A model generated the notes under the pieces. That model saw only the letters and a list, made by a program, of their open reading frames with translations, searched no databases and was not told where the DNA came from. The position numbers and the translations under genes are program-made. From NCBI GenBank assembly GCA_027627225.1, contig CM051028.1:17500701-17564700 (forward strand): a stretch of 64,000 bases of DNA. Direction: 5' to 3'. This stretch comes from Congeria kusceri (lineage: Eukaryota; Mollusca; Bivalvia; Myida; Dreissenidae). Shown here in pieces: positions 10,386 to 21,334 of this stretch (within the stretch, counting starts at the first letter, position 1; each line of letters starts with the position of its first letter).

Positions 10386-11049
10386 GACAGTTTTACACCT
10401 TGTTAACATGTTACCACTCTCAGTCAACGTTGGACCTTCTGATTAACATATCAGTTCAGAGTGTTATTGAGAAAACAAGGTATATCAAAACGCTGATGTA
10501 GAAAGACTGTTGGCGAGAAAAGAAACTAAAGGCATGTGAATGTGAGTGCATTTTTGCAAAAATGGAAACATTTGTTTGAATGAAATTCAATTTTCCACCT
10601 TTAAACTTGATAATATGGCTTCTTCTTATTCAATAGTATACGACATCATAATAAACATTATTATTTTGTAAGTAACAAACATTTTGTTTTAAGTAACGAA
10701 ATCCATCCTTGCTGGACAAAGTTATGCTTCGGACAAAGTTTTCCCGCCGCCCGCCTGCCAGGGGCGTTCCTATGATACATTTCTTTCTTCAAACGGGCCT
10801 ATAAAAAACATTTAACTGACTTTGTATACCATGCGTCCCACCCCACATCACCTGATATATTTATCTTGTCCTATCTTGCATTTGATGTGAACACTAAATG
10901 CGATTATCAGCTCGACTATTCACCGAATAGTTTGAGCTATAGTAGTGTTTAATCTAGACGGGCAGAGGGGCATGGCGCTTCACTTGGAAAAGGGGCATTT
11001 TGTGCGCGGTGACACTGTTCAAAAGGCCACATTAGTATTAAATAGATTA
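10386..11049. other. Unassigned intron sequence
   Basis: No supported feature. Confidence 0.45.
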
Positions 11050-11350
11050 TTTTATGGCCCCGGCATATTCATGCGGGAGGCATATAGTGATCGTCCTGTC
11101 CGTCATTCCGTCCGTCCATCCTTCGGTCCTTCCGTCCGTGACATGGTTAAGTAGATTTTACTGTTTCGTCTGGCACCAACACCGCTTACTACAACTCTTG
11201 GATACTTACACAGTTATTGCTTTTGACAATTCCCTATCCACCCATATCACCCAACCTCACTTTGAACTTGACCTAATTTGGACTAATACATGGGCTACCC
11301 AGCACCAACCGGGGGCATGTGTGTTTATCAAACACAGAATCTTGTTTCCT
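11050..11350 (+). repeat. Dispersed repeat R4, short copy (GTCCGTC type)
   Basis: GGCATATTCATGCGGGAGGC, ATATAGTGATCGTCCTGTCC, GTTTCGTCTGGCACCAACAC, CACCCATATCACCCAACC, ending GGGGGCATGTGTGTTTATC. The longer copy is at 32594-33212. Common type in bivalve genomes as I recall; an open frame across it is not a gene. Confidence 0.65.
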
Positions 11351-11966
11351 GAAGTATTACTGACTGATTTCTTTTATTTGTTTGATGATCTTTTAAGTCA
11401 AATTATTAACAAATGTTATTTTCCAATATTATATCTTCTTCTTTTTATTAAGTTATATTATTGCAGAGATCAGTAAGAATATTTATTTCCAATGGGCAAT
11501 CAAACATGACAACTGTCTAACTAAAACTGTTTATGGGCAAGTTAAAGTCATGCCTATTGATGGTAAAATACTTATACCCTGGTAATTGTAAATTTTTTCA
11601 TCTTTTTTTATGGTAGGAATTATTTTTATTTTCACCATTATGGCTTATTGTTGTTGTTGTTGATGATGACATTGTTACTCATATTTGGATTAATGATGAA
11701 AAGCTAAAGTCAGATTTAAAATTTATTAAACAAACATTGAAATTCGGATTCAAATGATTTATCCGAATATGTTTGACCGAAATTATAGCTAGTTCATGCG
11801 TTTATTTATTTTTTCAGGAATTTTTGTTTTTGATTGGAAGAAATATTGTATACACATGTTGTTTTTTCTCACAATTTATGATTTAAGACCGTATTGAGTC
11901 TACATTTATATACATTCTGCTCTTTGTTATCACATTTATAATAAAAATTGACGAAACAAAAACATG
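11351..11966. other. Unassigned intron sequence
   Basis: AT-rich; a short TTGTTGTTGTTGTTGATGATG run near 11647. Confidence 0.4.
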
Positions 11967-12858
11967 TTTCAAGGGTTGATATTATCTATATCATCCTCTA
12001 AGCCATGTGTTATTTATTTTATTATACCAACAATCCGTAAAACACCTTGAAATGTTAGGCTTCGTGAATTTTTTGACCATTACTTTTATGTAGACTGCAG
12101 TAATAAATGATACATAAGCCGAGGCTTCGTGATTTTTTTCACCATTACGTTAATGTAGACTCTAGTAGTAAATGATACATAAGCCGAGGCTTGAGATTAC
12201 CGTTTCATAATACAGTAGTTATCTAGTTAAAATATTGCAGAATCGGCCTTCCGTACTTTCCAATACCTTAACCTTTTACCAGCATGACCATTGAGTGTGT
12301 ACAGCTATATTTAGACGTGTCAATTTTAAAGATGGCGTGATCGATACAAAGTTTCTAACAGCGCGTTATTTTAAATCGTTTATAAGCATGGCAAAATACT
12401 GGCAAACGTTATCGTGTTATTGAAAAAGGAATAATATACAGTTGATGGAAAGTGTTTAAGGGATATTCAGATCACATAATGCATAATTGTGTGGCATAAT
12501 ATGTAAACAAACATCTGAAGTAACGACACAAACCAGTTTTCAGTGACAATGGACTGATATTATTAATATTACATAGGATTGTGTTGTGTCGTGTTTAAAC
12601 ACAGAATTAAAGAAACCATGCATCAGTGATTTCTAAAATTATTGTGGATGCCAATATTGATAATCGGATACAGGTTTGGATACAAAATACAAATTTAAAG
12701 ATACGTTCTGACCAGTCATGACAATTTCGAAAACACATCGCGTTACTGGTTAGCACGGTTCACATGAAAAATTGAAACAAAAAAGGTTAAGCTTTGTGGA
12801 TACAAAAAGGAATTGCAAATGCTTGTAGTTGGATATTAATTGTAAAATGCAGTGGATC
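11967..12858 (-). mobile_element. Non-coding dispersed element B1, copy B (opposite orientation)
   Basis: Reverse complement of the 4030-4969 element, with small indels. It has only one arm of the terminal palindrome (GGGTTGATATTATCTATATC, then AGCCATGTGTTAT). It carries its own tandem duplication of about 63 bp (12057-12195, each copy with ATACATAAGCCGAGGCTT). Its other end fuses at GTGGATCGAC directly with a solo arm of the GAGGCGTGTCG MITE. Confidence 0.75.
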
Positions 12859-12906
12859 GACACTTTACGCACATGCATTAAGCCTGGGTTTCCCCCGACA
12901 CGCCTC
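12856..12906 (+). mobile_element. Solo arm of the GAGGCGTGTCG MITE family
   Basis: CGACACTTTACGCACATGCA, TTAAGCCTGGGTTTCCC, CGACACGCCTC is the right half of the element seen complete at 24566-24812, 43591-43793 and 49369-49582. The left half is missing. Confidence 0.75.
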
Positions 12907-13655
12907 ATTTTTATATCAATTAATCCTTACATTAAGTATGAGATATATTTTTAGTTGTCCACAGAACAACTATATGTATGGCTTCTGAAATTCTATGCTA
13001 GAAATCACAAAGATGTTAACTCAGTTATTATTACGCAACAGTAAGAAGTGTCGTTTGAATATCATTAACGTTTTCCAAATGCATCCATCGTTTTGATGAA
13101 GAATGTGATTAGAACATAATATGTTTAAAACAAACTAAAAGAGTTGGGTAATTCACAGAGTTTAGGATCAAATTTTGAAACTAAAAATTGGGGAAGAAAG
13201 TAGTCCACTATGCAGCGCTCCAAGTCATTGATAAATGGTTTAATTGGGCCACGAGCCAAATGGAATTGTGGATATTTATTTTGCTTATTGTTGATGCAAG
13301 TTAAGGTGTTTATGTGTTGTGTTAAGAAATGTATAACTTTTTGTTTTTACTATAAATGACAACGAACAAAGCGGGTCAAAATGTGAGCCGAGAAGAAACA
13401 TTCTAATCCTAGCCTTTTCGTCGCATTATCGCCAACTCATGTTAAGTTTATTTGTTCAGTGGGGCATGATTAATGATTTTATTACAATGATTTTATTACT
13501 TATTGTATTATTCACGTTGTTGTAATAATAATAATAAAGAACAAAATGGAATTCACAGTTTGTCGGTAATTACCGTACACAGTACAGGTACTAGCATTAG
13601 CGGTTGGTTACACTCCAGTAACCTTATCAGAAAATTACTCTGGATTTGGGAACAG
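12907..13655. other. Unassigned intron sequence
   Basis: No supported feature. Confidence 0.45.
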
Positions 13656-13660
13656 ACTCT

Positions 13661-13804
13661 ATGGCCGAGTGGTTAACGCGACTCTCACACCGGCGGTCCG
13701 GGTTAGATATGGCCGAGTGACTAATGCGACTCTCATGCCGGCGGTCGGGGTTCGATATGGCCGAGTGATTAACGCGACTCTCACGCCGGCTGTCGGGGAT
13801 CGGT
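13661..13804 (+). repeat. 48-bp tandem x3 of a tRNA-like (Leu/Ser-type) SINE head
   Basis: Unit ATGGCCGAGTGGTTAACGCG + ACTCTCACACCGGCGGTCCG + GGTTAGAT starts at 13661, 13709 and 13757. Each holds a class-II-like D-arm/A-box (TGGCCGAGTGGTTAA) and a B-box-like GGGGTTCGAT. The last unit continues into CCCTATGAGAGGCAGG. The unit is too short for a tRNA (48 nt, no 3' acceptor strand), so this is an amplified SINE or pseudo-tRNA head. Confidence 0.75.
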
Positions 13805-14233
13805 CCCTATGAGAGGCAGGATTTTTTTCTCAGTTTTATCTATTTTATTTTTGTTTTACAGAATATAAGGGTTTGCTACTCCACATGCTATATTAATTGA
13901 AAAAGAAAACATTTCGAAAATATAATATTCTGTGAGTAACTTCCTCTCAGCATTTTAAAACATTACCAAACACTATCGCAAAACAACTTTGCTAATATGG
14001 TTGAAAAGCTTGTAACACTGTTGTTGCATTCATAATACTATTAAATATTTTTAATATTCAGCATAGTGTTTGTTTTTAAGGTTTAAATTTAGTTTTTTTA
14101 ACGCAATAGTTATTTCTCTTCGACAAATTAGTCTACAGTACAGTCTTCTACAGAGATTGCCCGGTTGGTTACGAAAATGTAATGACAGAATGTCGAAATG
14201 TCGTTACAAGGATGATAATTATGTTTAAAGCCC
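13805..14233. other. Unassigned intron sequence
   Basis: Nothing recognised. Confidence 0.4.
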
Positions 14234-14657
14234 AAAGAATGACCATGATATTGTACATCGGACAAAGAATGACCTTGATATTGTACATCGGACAAAGAAT
14301 GACCATGATATTGTACATCGGACAAAGAATGACCATGATATTGTACATTGGACAAAGAATGACCATGATATTGTACATCGGACAAAGAATGACCTTGATA
14401 TTGTACATCGGACAAAGAATGACCATGATATTATACATCGGACAAAGAATGACCTTGATATTGTACATCGGACAAAGAATGACCTTGATATTGTACATCG
14501 GACAAAGAATGACCATGATATTGTACATCGGACAAAGAATGACCATGATATTGATTGGACAAAGAATGACCATGATATTGTACATCGGACAACGAATGAC
14601 CATGATATTGTACATCGGACAAAGAATGACCATGATATTGTACATCGGACAAAGAAT
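14234..14657. repeat. 30-bp minisatellite, about 14 units
   Basis: Unit AAAGAATGACCATGATATTG + TACATCGGAC. Two unit types alternate (GACCATG and GACCTTG), and one unit near 14550 lacks a few bases. The 30-bp period keeps frames open on both strands (for example MILYIGQRMT repeated); none has gene features. Confidence 0.92.
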
Positions 14658-15325
14658 TTGGCTCATCAGGTTTCTTGCCCAACATTATTTTTCATTTTCA
14701 ATTGAAAGTTATTTTGACAGGCCTTATATATTTAATTTGTACATAGTATTGTTAGCTGCTGTAAGCGGCTGTCTAGTTTTCACACCTGTTAACGTTTTAA
14801 TAAGTGGTGTTTGTTTTGCAATTTACCCAAATTCATCAGCTGCACATTGATAACAGATACAATTCAAAATGGCATTATTGAGAAACAAAAACTAACCTAA
14901 CTACACAATGGGATATATATTTTAAAATCTGTTTTTATTATGTGGCAATATCTGTTTTAACATGGCATTTTGCAGAGTATAAATTGTCAAGCAATGTCTC
15001 TGTTTAAGTTATATTTATAATGTTGACTCAAATATTATAGTAAAACATGGAATTTAGGGTTCAACTTAATGAAGTTTTACGAATATTTTTGTTTAATGTT
15101 TGACTTTTTGGAGAGAACATATTATCATGTAGAACACTTCGTGTTTGCTGGTTCTGGCTTCTTAACCTGATTTTAAATTCAGTGATTTTTAGTTTGTTCA
15201 CATAAGAACACTACATGAGCCATTAGCGCAACTATTATATATTACCAATAAAACATTTATAACCATTTTATTGAAGGTGACATATGATATGGCATACCTC
15301 TCTAATTGCCCAGATTGTCCATGAA
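14658..15325. other. Unassigned intron sequence
   Basis: Nothing recognised. Confidence 0.4.
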
Positions 15326-15805
15326 GCCGGGCCTGGCTAGCTCAGTTTGTAGAGCGCTGGACTGTCAGTCCGGGGATCATGAGTTTGAACCCCAGCCCGG
15401 CCACATAACTTGTGTGGGGCTTGTTCATGAAATTATTTCTACTGCCATTCTCCCCCTACCTCTGATTCAAGTCGGGCAGTTGTCCGTTACTGGCATAGGT
15501 ACGTGCACTTAGTACTGGTAAACTGCTGCCATTCTCCCCATACCTCTGATTCAAGTAGGGCAGTTGTCCATTACTGGCCTAGGTATGTGCACTTAGTACT
15601 GGTAAACTGCTGCCATTCTCCCCCTACCTCTGATTCAAGTTGGGCAGTTGTCCGTTACTGGCATAGGTATGTGCACTTAGTACTGGTAAACCGCTGAGAG
15701 GCCTTAGCTTGCCTAAGAAAAGTGTAAGTAGGTTAAGTGACCGCTGTGATATGACTGAAATACTGTTAAAAACAGCAAAAAATCCAAACAAACAAACAAA
15801 CGAAC
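15326..15805 (+). mobile_element. tRNA-derived SINE, family S1, copy 2
   Basis: Head GCCGGGCCTGGCTAGCTCAG with GTAGAGCGCTGGA, an anticodon-like GTC in a 7-nt loop, B-box GAGTTTGAACCCC and closing CCCGGCCA. The body is the same as at 1457, and the tail is ACTGTTAAAAACAGC then AAACAAACAAACAAAC. The body segment from CTGCCATTCTCCCC to TACTGGTAAA is present three times (84-bp unit at 15442, 15526, 15610). Confidence 0.85.
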
Positions 15806-16112
15806 TATGATAATGCGTCGGGGGTTTTCATTTTAAGTTATTATATGGTCATTTAGGTGACTTCATACAATTTGATTTCATTTACTGGTTCTAATATACA
15901 ATTTTAATATTATTGTATTTTCAAAACATTTGCATAATGGGTCTGAAGTGCCTATTGTACTAAGTTATTTGGATGAGTCGATAAGATCCATCGGACGCCA
16001 TTATATTGAACAGTGCACTAACATTTTCAAACACTACTAGTACAAACGAATGTTATAACAGTCATTGAATTTTATTCTTGATTTCTAACATTTAAAACTA
16101 GACAGATTTCGT

Positions 16113-16807
16113 TTAAGCCTCAGTCACACATTCCCGGTTATGGCTTCCGACAGCATTCCGACAGCACTATGATACAAATAATAATAAAAATAATAAAAAA
16201 GTCAAAAGGAATGTCAAGACGCTGTCTGGATGTATCAGGACGCTGTCCTGAGAATCGGGAATCATTGGGACATGTTCGTGATCGGTCAAGCACTCCCAAC
16301 AGTTAGGTTTGTACCTTAACATTCGGGAGACTCAGCCGAATATGTATAATCGTTACTCTGTCAGGATGGATTGGGCTGTATCGGATCGAATTCGGTACAG
16401 TGTCTGGACAGTATCGGGACAATGTTCTGTGGAACGGAATTGATAATGAATTATTAATTATATATAAATATCACGTCTGGAGTATTACTGCAGTCACACA
16501 TTTCCGATTATGGCTCCTTACAGCATCCTGATAGCGTAACGATACAAATAATAAAACAGTGAAATGTCGGAACGCTGATGGGATGCCGTCAGGAACTGTC
16601 GGGAAACTGTTTGATCGCATTCGGAAGAATGGTGACGCTGTCGGAAACGCTGTCTGGACTCTGTCGCGATATATTCGACCTTATGATCAAAAATTGAATT
16701 TCAAGCCCCAAATCTCAGAATATTGTCCCGACTTTTGGCATATTTAATTCAGGAGGTTGTCGACTCAAGAACAGCAGTAAAAATCGGGATGTGTTACTGA
16801 GGCTTAA
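16113..16807. mobile_element. MITE with TTAA flanks and about 22-bp terminal inverted repeats
   Basis: The left end TTAAGCCTCAGTCACACATT matches the inverted right end AATCGGGATGTGTTACTGAG + GCTTAA. TTAA lies at 16113-16116 and 16804-16807. TTAA targets are used by piggyBac- and Kolobok-type transposases, so this may be a non-autonomous relative (inference). Inside, a segment starting CAGTCACACATT is duplicated (16122 and 16492). The interior is full of GTCGGGA/GTCTGGA/GTCAGGA motifs. No transposase. Confidence 0.7.
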
Positions 16808-16964
16808 GACACGATCTCAATAAACATTTTGAATCTGTTCTGTTTAATTTAACATGTGAAAAGAGTGAGTTGTGCCCAATGTTACGCAATAGCGAACAAC
16901 TGCAGTGCCATCAGTGCTTTGATATTATTACTATTATGCACCTATCAATATTTTCCCCCAAGGA

Positions 16965-17130
16965 GGAGCGGCGGGCTGACCCAGGGGAATTTGACTAATT
17001 TTATTCTTTGGGGTCTAACTCACCACCCTAGAGCCAAGCATTTTTGTCTAAATCCCCATATTGGGAGATGCTTGGGGACCCAGTATTAACGGGATCTAAA
17101 ATCCAACAAAGTATATTTCCTAGTGCCCGG
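16965..17130 (+). repeat. Single copy of the sequence that makes up half of the 123-bp satellite
   Basis: ACCCAGTATTAACGGGATCT, AAAATCCAACAAAG and ATATTTCCTAG line up with GCCCAATATTAGTGGGATCT, AAAATCCAACCAAAG and TCTATTTCCCGGG of the satellite at 44.9-48.7 kb. Here it is not repeated, so it is probably a dispersed repeat from which the satellite was built. Confidence 0.65.
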
Positions 17131-17375
17131 AAGTTTTCGGCATGTCACATTTACACCTGTCTGAATTATTAGTTATTACATTTTTTTTTTAATCTGATTG
17201 TTTGTGTTTTGTTTTATTTATTTCAAGATGGCATTATTTTGTTTCTGGAAAAACTTCCATATTTCCAATTTCATTTAGGAACAGTTCAACTGACCAATTA
17301 TAATCGCTCAATCTCATACAGTTATCAAAATTTCATACAGGCACTGGTTTTAGCCTCTCACAATGCTTAGATCTC

Positions 17376-17437
17376 ATACAGGAACAGTTGAATTTATACA
17401 GGAACAGTTGAATTCATACAGGAACAGATGCATTTGA
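17376..17437 (+). repeat. 20-bp tandem x3
   Basis: CATACAGGAACAGTTGAATT with small changes, three copies; isolated CATACAG motifs precede it from 17316. Confidence 0.7.
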
Positions 17438-18014
17438 TATACTCGTTCTTTACTGGTACAAGACATGCATTTTCACTGATATTGTGCGTAATATTGTCAA
17501 GTTGATTAATGATGAATATTATAACATCGCTAGTTGAAATTGCCAGGCTTTATCCTATGGAACCTCAAATGTAAATGAAAAATCAGAACAGTGTAACGAT
17601 GTCTTGCTATCAGTGGCAAGCTGCAGTCTTGCAGACTTAAAGCATTTCAGCGCTTTGATTCCACTCTTTGAGGTTAGCTGATTGCGATATCAGGAATTTT
17701 TGTTTAGGCCTGAATGCCTGACATTTTATTGGGTAATACTAGCATAATACCTCTATTTAATATGTTTCATTAGTGTTTCACAGTGTGTGCTCTCCTATAT
17801 TCTTAGAAACTGGCTGAAAATACAATTTTAAATGGTAAATGTCAAGAGCGATTGTTCTTATGTAACATGTTTACTTCTAGCAGAAACAAAGGAATTTATT
17901 TTCTGTAATTTCATTTTGTTCTAAGGATTGAACAAGTGTAATATTAATGGTGTAAATCTGCATGGCTTTCGACAGTGATAGTCTTGTTGAACTGGTTCTG
18001 TAAAAATGAAGAAG
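17438..18014. other. Unassigned intron sequence
   Basis: Nothing recognised. Confidence 0.4.
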
Positions 18015-18794
18015 AACTGACTTCTAATCGTTACAATCCAATACTGACCATTGGACACCTTAGTGCCATGATTATTTGGAACTGACTTCTAATCGTTACA
18101 ATCCAATACTGACCATTGGACACCTTAGTGCCATGATTATTTGGAACTGACTTCTAATCGTTACAATCCAATACTGACCATTGGACACCTTAGTGCCATG
18201 ATTATTTGGAACTGACTTCTAATCGTTACAATCCAATACTGACCATTGGACACCTTAGTGCCATGATTATTTGGAACTGACTTCTAATCGTTACAATCCA
18301 ATACTGACCATTGGACACCTTAGTGCCATGATTATTTGGAACTGACTTCTAATCGTTACAATCCAATACTGACCATTGGACACCTTAGTGCCATGATGAT
18401 TTGGAACTGACTTCTAATCGTTACAATCCAATACTGACCATTGGACACCTTAGTGCCATGATTATTTGGAACTGACTTCTAATCGTTACAATCCAATACT
18501 GACCATTGGACACCATAGTGCCATGATTATTTGGAACTGACTTCTAATCGTTACAATCCAATACTGACCATTGGACATCTTAATGCCATGATTATTTGGA
18601 ACTGACTTCTAATCGTTACAATCCAATACTGACCATTGGACACCTTAATGCCATGATTATTTGGAACTGACTTCTAATCGTTACAATCCAATACTGACCA
18701 TTGGACACCTTAATGCCAGGATTATTTGGAACTGACTTCTAATCGTTACAATCCAATACTGACCATTGGACATCTTAATGCCAGGATTATTTGG
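18015..18794 (+). repeat. 65-bp minisatellite, exactly 12 units, very homogeneous
   Basis: Unit AACTGACTTCTAATCGTTAC + AATCCAATACTGACCATTGG + ACACCTTAGTGCCATGATTA + TTTGG. The first seven units are nearly identical; later ones share derived changes (CTTAATGCC, CCAGG), so growth was directional and recent. Confidence 0.95.
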
Positions 18795-19951
18795 TTGTCC
18801 CTTGTGTGTTTATTATAGAACGGAACAGAAAAAAAGCCAATCAAATTAGCTTCATTTTCATCATTTTCAACAAACTATTACGTAGTGAAGACTGGCTTAG
18901 CCTTATAGAAGTTTGATTCATGGCTTTGTATTGAATAAAAGTTGATTTTCACAACCAGTCTACATGTTTTCATGGAAATTCTCCCACAGCTGGGTTAACA
19001 GTCTAAATACGGATTGATTTGACAATGGGGACGGAAAATTACTTGAAGCACTCTATGCTAGAACTTTGGACTTCAATATATTTTTGATCGTAATGGACAG
19101 TTGTGGCTGGCTGACCTTAAAGATTTGCAACTCCCATTCCTTTTCTTTGCGCTTGTTGCATGGCTGTAAAACAATGCACACGGCAATTTTTTGGCATGGC
19201 TATTCCATATAGAATGCAGTCTTGAAGCATAAACTTCCCTTGTCCGTCCCCATTATATTAAAATACTTCAAGTTCAGCACTGTGATTGATTTAGGTGGTA
19301 TGTTAATTGCTCCATCACAAACATTCTTAATTCTAATCTTTAAGTCTTTGAGGGAAATATTAGCCAAAAAAAATGGTTGCCACATACTGGCATATGGTTA
19401 AGAGACTCACCGGACAACCTCATTTGCAGATGTTTAGAAAGTATCCTGAGTTGGTCATATTGGTTCTGATGTGTATAGGAATGAAACGTAATGAGGGCGC
19501 AAATTATTTCAATTCCAGCATGATCGGAAAAATGATTCAGCAATTACCATGAGTACTTCATTTCAGTGTGTTCAGCCCATATTCATTGATGCAAGTCCTT
19601 TTTTACACCACTTCTATTAATCAAAATTTAATGAATAACATTTTCGAACTATTTTTTCATGTTGTTAATTGAAGATTTAACAACTGTAACAAATAATGTG
19701 TGTGTCTATAGAATAACAGGAGTGTGTCATGTTAGAAATTTGATTCTGATTCTCAGCATTTTTAGAATAGTGTTTACTGTCATGCAAAGCTTTCTTCCCA
19801 TATATCATATGATAAATGTTTAATGAGTATTTCACAGATTTCTCCTGGGTAATTGTAAAATGTCAAATGGCAAACCACCCAGACGCGCACTTTAAAGCTC
19901 AGCTTTGAACAATCTTTTAAAAGAAAATATAGTAAATAAAATATGTGCATT
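18795..19951. other. Unassigned intron sequence
   Basis: No supported feature. Confidence 0.45.
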
Positions 19952-20846
19952 AGGGTGCTTTTCCATTGGTCCGTATCCGCATTTCGCAAATCGGCATCTG
20001 CAAACAATCGAACAAGTTGAAAACAGTTGGACCGTTTCCATATGTCCGTAGACGGTATCCGAAAAGCGCATCCGCAAAAGCTGTCCGCAAGCGATCGCGC
20101 AGTGGGCGATTATATGCAGATGCGGACGACATGGTGACGACATGGTTTCTAACTTTACATGTTAAACAAAGGGCTGTTATACATAAAACATTGGGAAAAT
20201 AAAAAAATAGTCGAGATACACCCGGATAACTCAGCTTAAGACTCACCGAGTACAATAACTCGGTGATAACAGGTAACCTTTAACTGAGTCATGACTGACG
20301 CTGTAGATATAATTGTTTGATGCTTGATATTGTTTAAAACCCATCACACGTGAATGTTTTCACATACCGACATAAATATTTGCAGCCGACTTAATTAAAA
20401 ATGTTTAAAAGCTTCTTACTCAGACATTGTAACTATTTGAAACTGTTTTGTTTGTTTATTTGGATTTGTCACCGTATTAAACAGTTTATCAGTCATATAA
20501 CGGCAGTCAGTTAACCTATTCACACTTTTCCTGGGTAAGCTGGTTTACCAGTACTGAGTGCACATACTTATGCCAGTAACTGACAACTGTCCTACTTGAA
20601 TCAGAGGTAGGGGGAGAATGGCCGTAGAAATAATTTCATGACCAATCAACACACAAGTTATGTGGCTGGGCTGGGAATCGAACCCTCAATCCTCGGATTT
20701 GTAGTCCAGCGCTCTACCAACTGAGCTAGCCATCCCAGCTAAAATATTCTATGTTTATTTGCGGATTCATGGAGAAGCACGTCCATATAATATTTATGCG
20801 GTTACGGATACGGATGCTGATACGGACATATGGAAAAGCCGCCTTA
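19952..20846. mobile_element. Inverted-repeat DNA element split by a SINE
   Basis: The left end AGGGTGCTTTTCCATTGGTC + CGTATCCGCAT is matched in inverse by the right end GATGCTGATACGGACATATG + GAAAAGCCGCCTTA. Without the SINE (20448-20740) the element is about 600 bp. The interior has more CGTATCCG/TCCGCA motifs and a CACCGAGT-n-ACTCGGTG hairpin near 20247. Non-coding. Confidence 0.7.
20448..20740 (-). mobile_element. tRNA-derived SINE, family S1, copy 3, inserted in a TIR element
   Basis: On the minus strand the head reads GCTGGGATGGCTAGCTCAG, TTGGTAGAGCGCTGGAC, with B-box GGGTTCGATTCCC. The body (TCATGAAATTATTTCTACGG, CTACCTCTGATTC) and tail follow towards 20448. Only one copy of the body segment is present, so this shows the unexpanded form. 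It interrupts the inverted-repeat element 19952-20846. Confidence 0.85.
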
Positions 20847-20895
20847 GTAATTTCCACCGCCAATTATGTAAGCTAACCTGTATGCAAGCATGCTA

Positions 20896-21334
20896 GTGCC
20901 GCAGTCTATATTATTTTTATATTACATTATCTCATAATTAGGAGATACTAAGTCCTAATTAGGAGATACTATGTCCTTATAGAGATAGTATCTCCTACTT
21001 AGCACGTACTAAGTCCTAATTAGGAGATACTAACTTCGACTTAGGAGATAATAAGTCCAAATTAGGAGATGCTAAGTTATAATTACAAGATACTAAGTCC
21101 TTATTAGGTAATAATAAGTCCTAATTACGAGATACTAAGTTCTAATTAGGTTATACAAAGTCCTAATTACGAGGTACTAAGTCCTAATTAGGTAATACAA
21201 AGTCCTAATTAGGACTAAGTATCTCCTAATTATGAGTTAGTATCTCCTAATAAGACTTACTATCTCCTAATTAGGATATAGTATCTCCCAATTATGAGAT
21301 AATGGAATACAAAATTAATATAGACTGTGGCACC
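20896..21334. mobile_element. Large palindromic element with an internal 20-bp inverted minisatellite
   Basis: The ends GTGCCGCAGTCTATATTA and TAATATAGACTGTGGCAC are inverted repeats. The interior is about 15 copies of a unit like CTAATTAGGAGATACTAAGT, direct in the left two-thirds and inverted (ACTAAGTATCTCCTAATTA) in the right third. The whole can fold back on itself. Confidence 0.8.

Noticed and set aside
10945..11154. 69-codon + strand frame
   Set aside because: The second half is the GTCCGTC repeat and the first half has no family resemblance.
11054..11476. 140-codon + strand frame
   Set aside because: It crosses dispersed repeat R4, whose second copy at 32.6 kb does not keep the frame.
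14182..14850. 222-codon + strand frame (MILYIGQRMT repeats) and overlapping minus frames
   Set aside because: They consist of the 30-bp minisatellite plus a short AT-rich tail; all explained by the period being a multiple of three.
18015..18794. CRISPR array
   Set aside because: Repeats are contiguous without unique spacers and the locus is in an animal intron; the same holds for all other arrays here.
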